DNA of 64,000 bases from Balamuthia mandrillaris (taxonomy: Eukaryota > Discosea > Longamoebia > Balamuthiidae). Of this stretch, positions 63,111 to 64,000 are shown in pieces (positions within the stretch are counted from its first letter, which is position 1; each line of letters begins with the position of its first letter). The notes under the pieces are model-generated. The model was not told the DNA's origin and did no database searches. It was given only the letters and a program-made list of their open reading frames with translations. Both the position numbers and the translations under genes were made by a program. The DNA is taken from positions 1 through 64,000 of the forward strand of contig JAVKOQ010000106.1 of assembly GCA_031835245.1 (NCBI GenBank), given 5' to 3'.

Positions 63111-63259
63111 ATGCAGCCGCTTACTACTTTCCTTGCCTGCTTGTTGTTTTTGTCTCTTCCCTCCTTTCTTGGTTTGTTTCTATTTTTGTTTCTATTTCTT
63201 TGTATTGCCCACTTGTAACTCTTTCTCTATTTCAGTTTCACTTGCCCTCGCTCTCTCAG

Positions 63260-63292
<33 letters not shown>

Positions 63293-64000
63293 GTCTCTCT
63301 CTCCGTCTCCCTCTCTCTCACTCTCTCACTCTCTCTCTCTCTCTCTCCCTCTGTGTTCGCTTTCTCTCTGCTAACAACCCTGAGAAAACAAAAGTCGCTC
63401 GCCAAAGCGACTCACCAAGAGGTATCTATGACGAGCTTTTGGCACCATCCCACCCAAACGCCATCTGCGTGAACAAAAGCGAGATAGACTTTGGCTCCTC
63501 TGGCTGCGAGCAATACTTGGACTACGACATGGTCTACATGGTGCCCGGCGTACAGATTCCCAACACCACAGGCGACGGCTTTGACGTCTGGAAAGAAATT
63601 GTCATTGGGTAAGTGCTCTGCTCTTTCATGGTCTTTTTTTTTTGTTTTTGTTGTTCATTCTTTTCAGCCTTTTGAGTTTCTTTTTCTCTCATGCTTTCGT
63701 TCGTTGTTTACGTTTTGTTTTCAAAAAAAATAATAATAAGGTTCACCCTTCCATTTGTCTCGAACTCTGCTTGTCGAATCCACTCGGCGAGGCACCTGTG
63801 CCCGACGTACTATCGGGAGTGCATCGAGGTGCTCTCCCCTAACGCCGATCCCGACAACTACACCCCTGACCAAGTGGCCAGGGTTGGCCCCTACGTTTGC
63901 CGAGACCTCTGCCTGGAGTACATTCCATTCTGCGAAACGAGTGTGCCGGCAGAGTTCCAAGAGGCATTCCTCAACTGTGAGACACCTAATCCCGTTTTCT
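63111..64000 (+). CDS. Frizzled-like receptor 6, 5' part (cut by window edge)
   Basis: Exons 63111-63171, 63395-63608 and 63741 onward; about 178 residues are seen before the edge. The signal peptide is MQPLTTFLACLLFLSLPSFL. The CRD start is SPRGIYDELLAPSHPNAICV, then SSGCEQYLDYDMVYMVPGVQ, and exon 3 has SARHLCPTYYRECIEVLSPN and CRDLCLEYIPFC. It shares with copy 5 long identical stretches around the CPTYYREC region. Intron 1 contains (CT)n from about 63258 to 63350. The 7TM exons must lie beyond 64000. Confidence 0.9.

Overview
The window opens on 37 bases of (CTAACC)n, so its left edge is a chromosome end with a TTAGGG-type telomere. The DNA is nuclear and eukaryotic. Genes lie on both strands, close together, and most are split by short GT-AG introns (about 55-600 nt) that are strongly pyrimidine-rich on the sense strand. 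The gene set points to a free-living protist, most likely an amoebozoan of the Acanthamoeba/Balamuthia kind: frizzled-like receptors, F-box proteins with degenerate ankyrin units, a tyrosine-kinase-like kinase, a RapGAP, cyanases and a LOG enzyme. The phylum is inferred; the eukaryotic nature is seen directly. I recognised no transposon, retroelement, tRNA, rRNA or CRISPR array.

Layout. 1-9.2 kb: telomere, a small serine palmitoyltransferase subunit gene about 300 bp from it, an F-box/ankyrin-like gene, and a very long Ser-rich RapGAP. 9.8-11.7 kb: two divergent cyanase genes, both with N-terminal signal-like segments. 11.9-23.2 kb: a SEC14-GOLD lipid-transfer protein, a LURP-one-like protein, a second F-box/ankyrin-like gene, a LOG phosphoribohydrolase, a zinc-knuckle/B-box-like protein and a four-TM protein. 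23.7-35.9 kb: a MORN protein, a protein tyrosine phosphatase, a possibly myristoylated EF-hand-like protein, mitochondrial ribosomal protein uL24m, taspase 1, an SH3 protein and a phage/giant-virus-type conserved protein. 36.4-50 kb: the first frizzled-like receptor (minus strand), an ankyrin/coiled-coil/tyrosine-kinase-like kinase, a DUF455 ferritin-like protein, an unknown acidic protein, a relic of a frizzled-like last exon, and a prolyl 4-hydroxylase-like dioxygenase. 50.3-64 kb: five more frizzled-like receptors in tandem on the plus strand, the last cut by the window edge.

How it fits together. The dominant feature is the receptor family: six genes plus one relic, all with the same five-exon plan and the same intron phases, which indicates recent tandem duplication. 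Many neighbouring genes are arranged head to head across short spacers. Several of these spacers carry a palindromic GTCGAC element, often extended to G(T/A)CGAC(G/A)TG. Splice sites given below were placed by eye from GT/AG positions, reading-frame continuity and domain continuity; no transcript data were available. In most cases the frame closes exactly, which gives good support to the models. Long microsatellites fill many introns: (GTCTTT)n, (GA)n, (TTCTCC)n, (TCTTCC)n. The reading frames inside them are artefacts.
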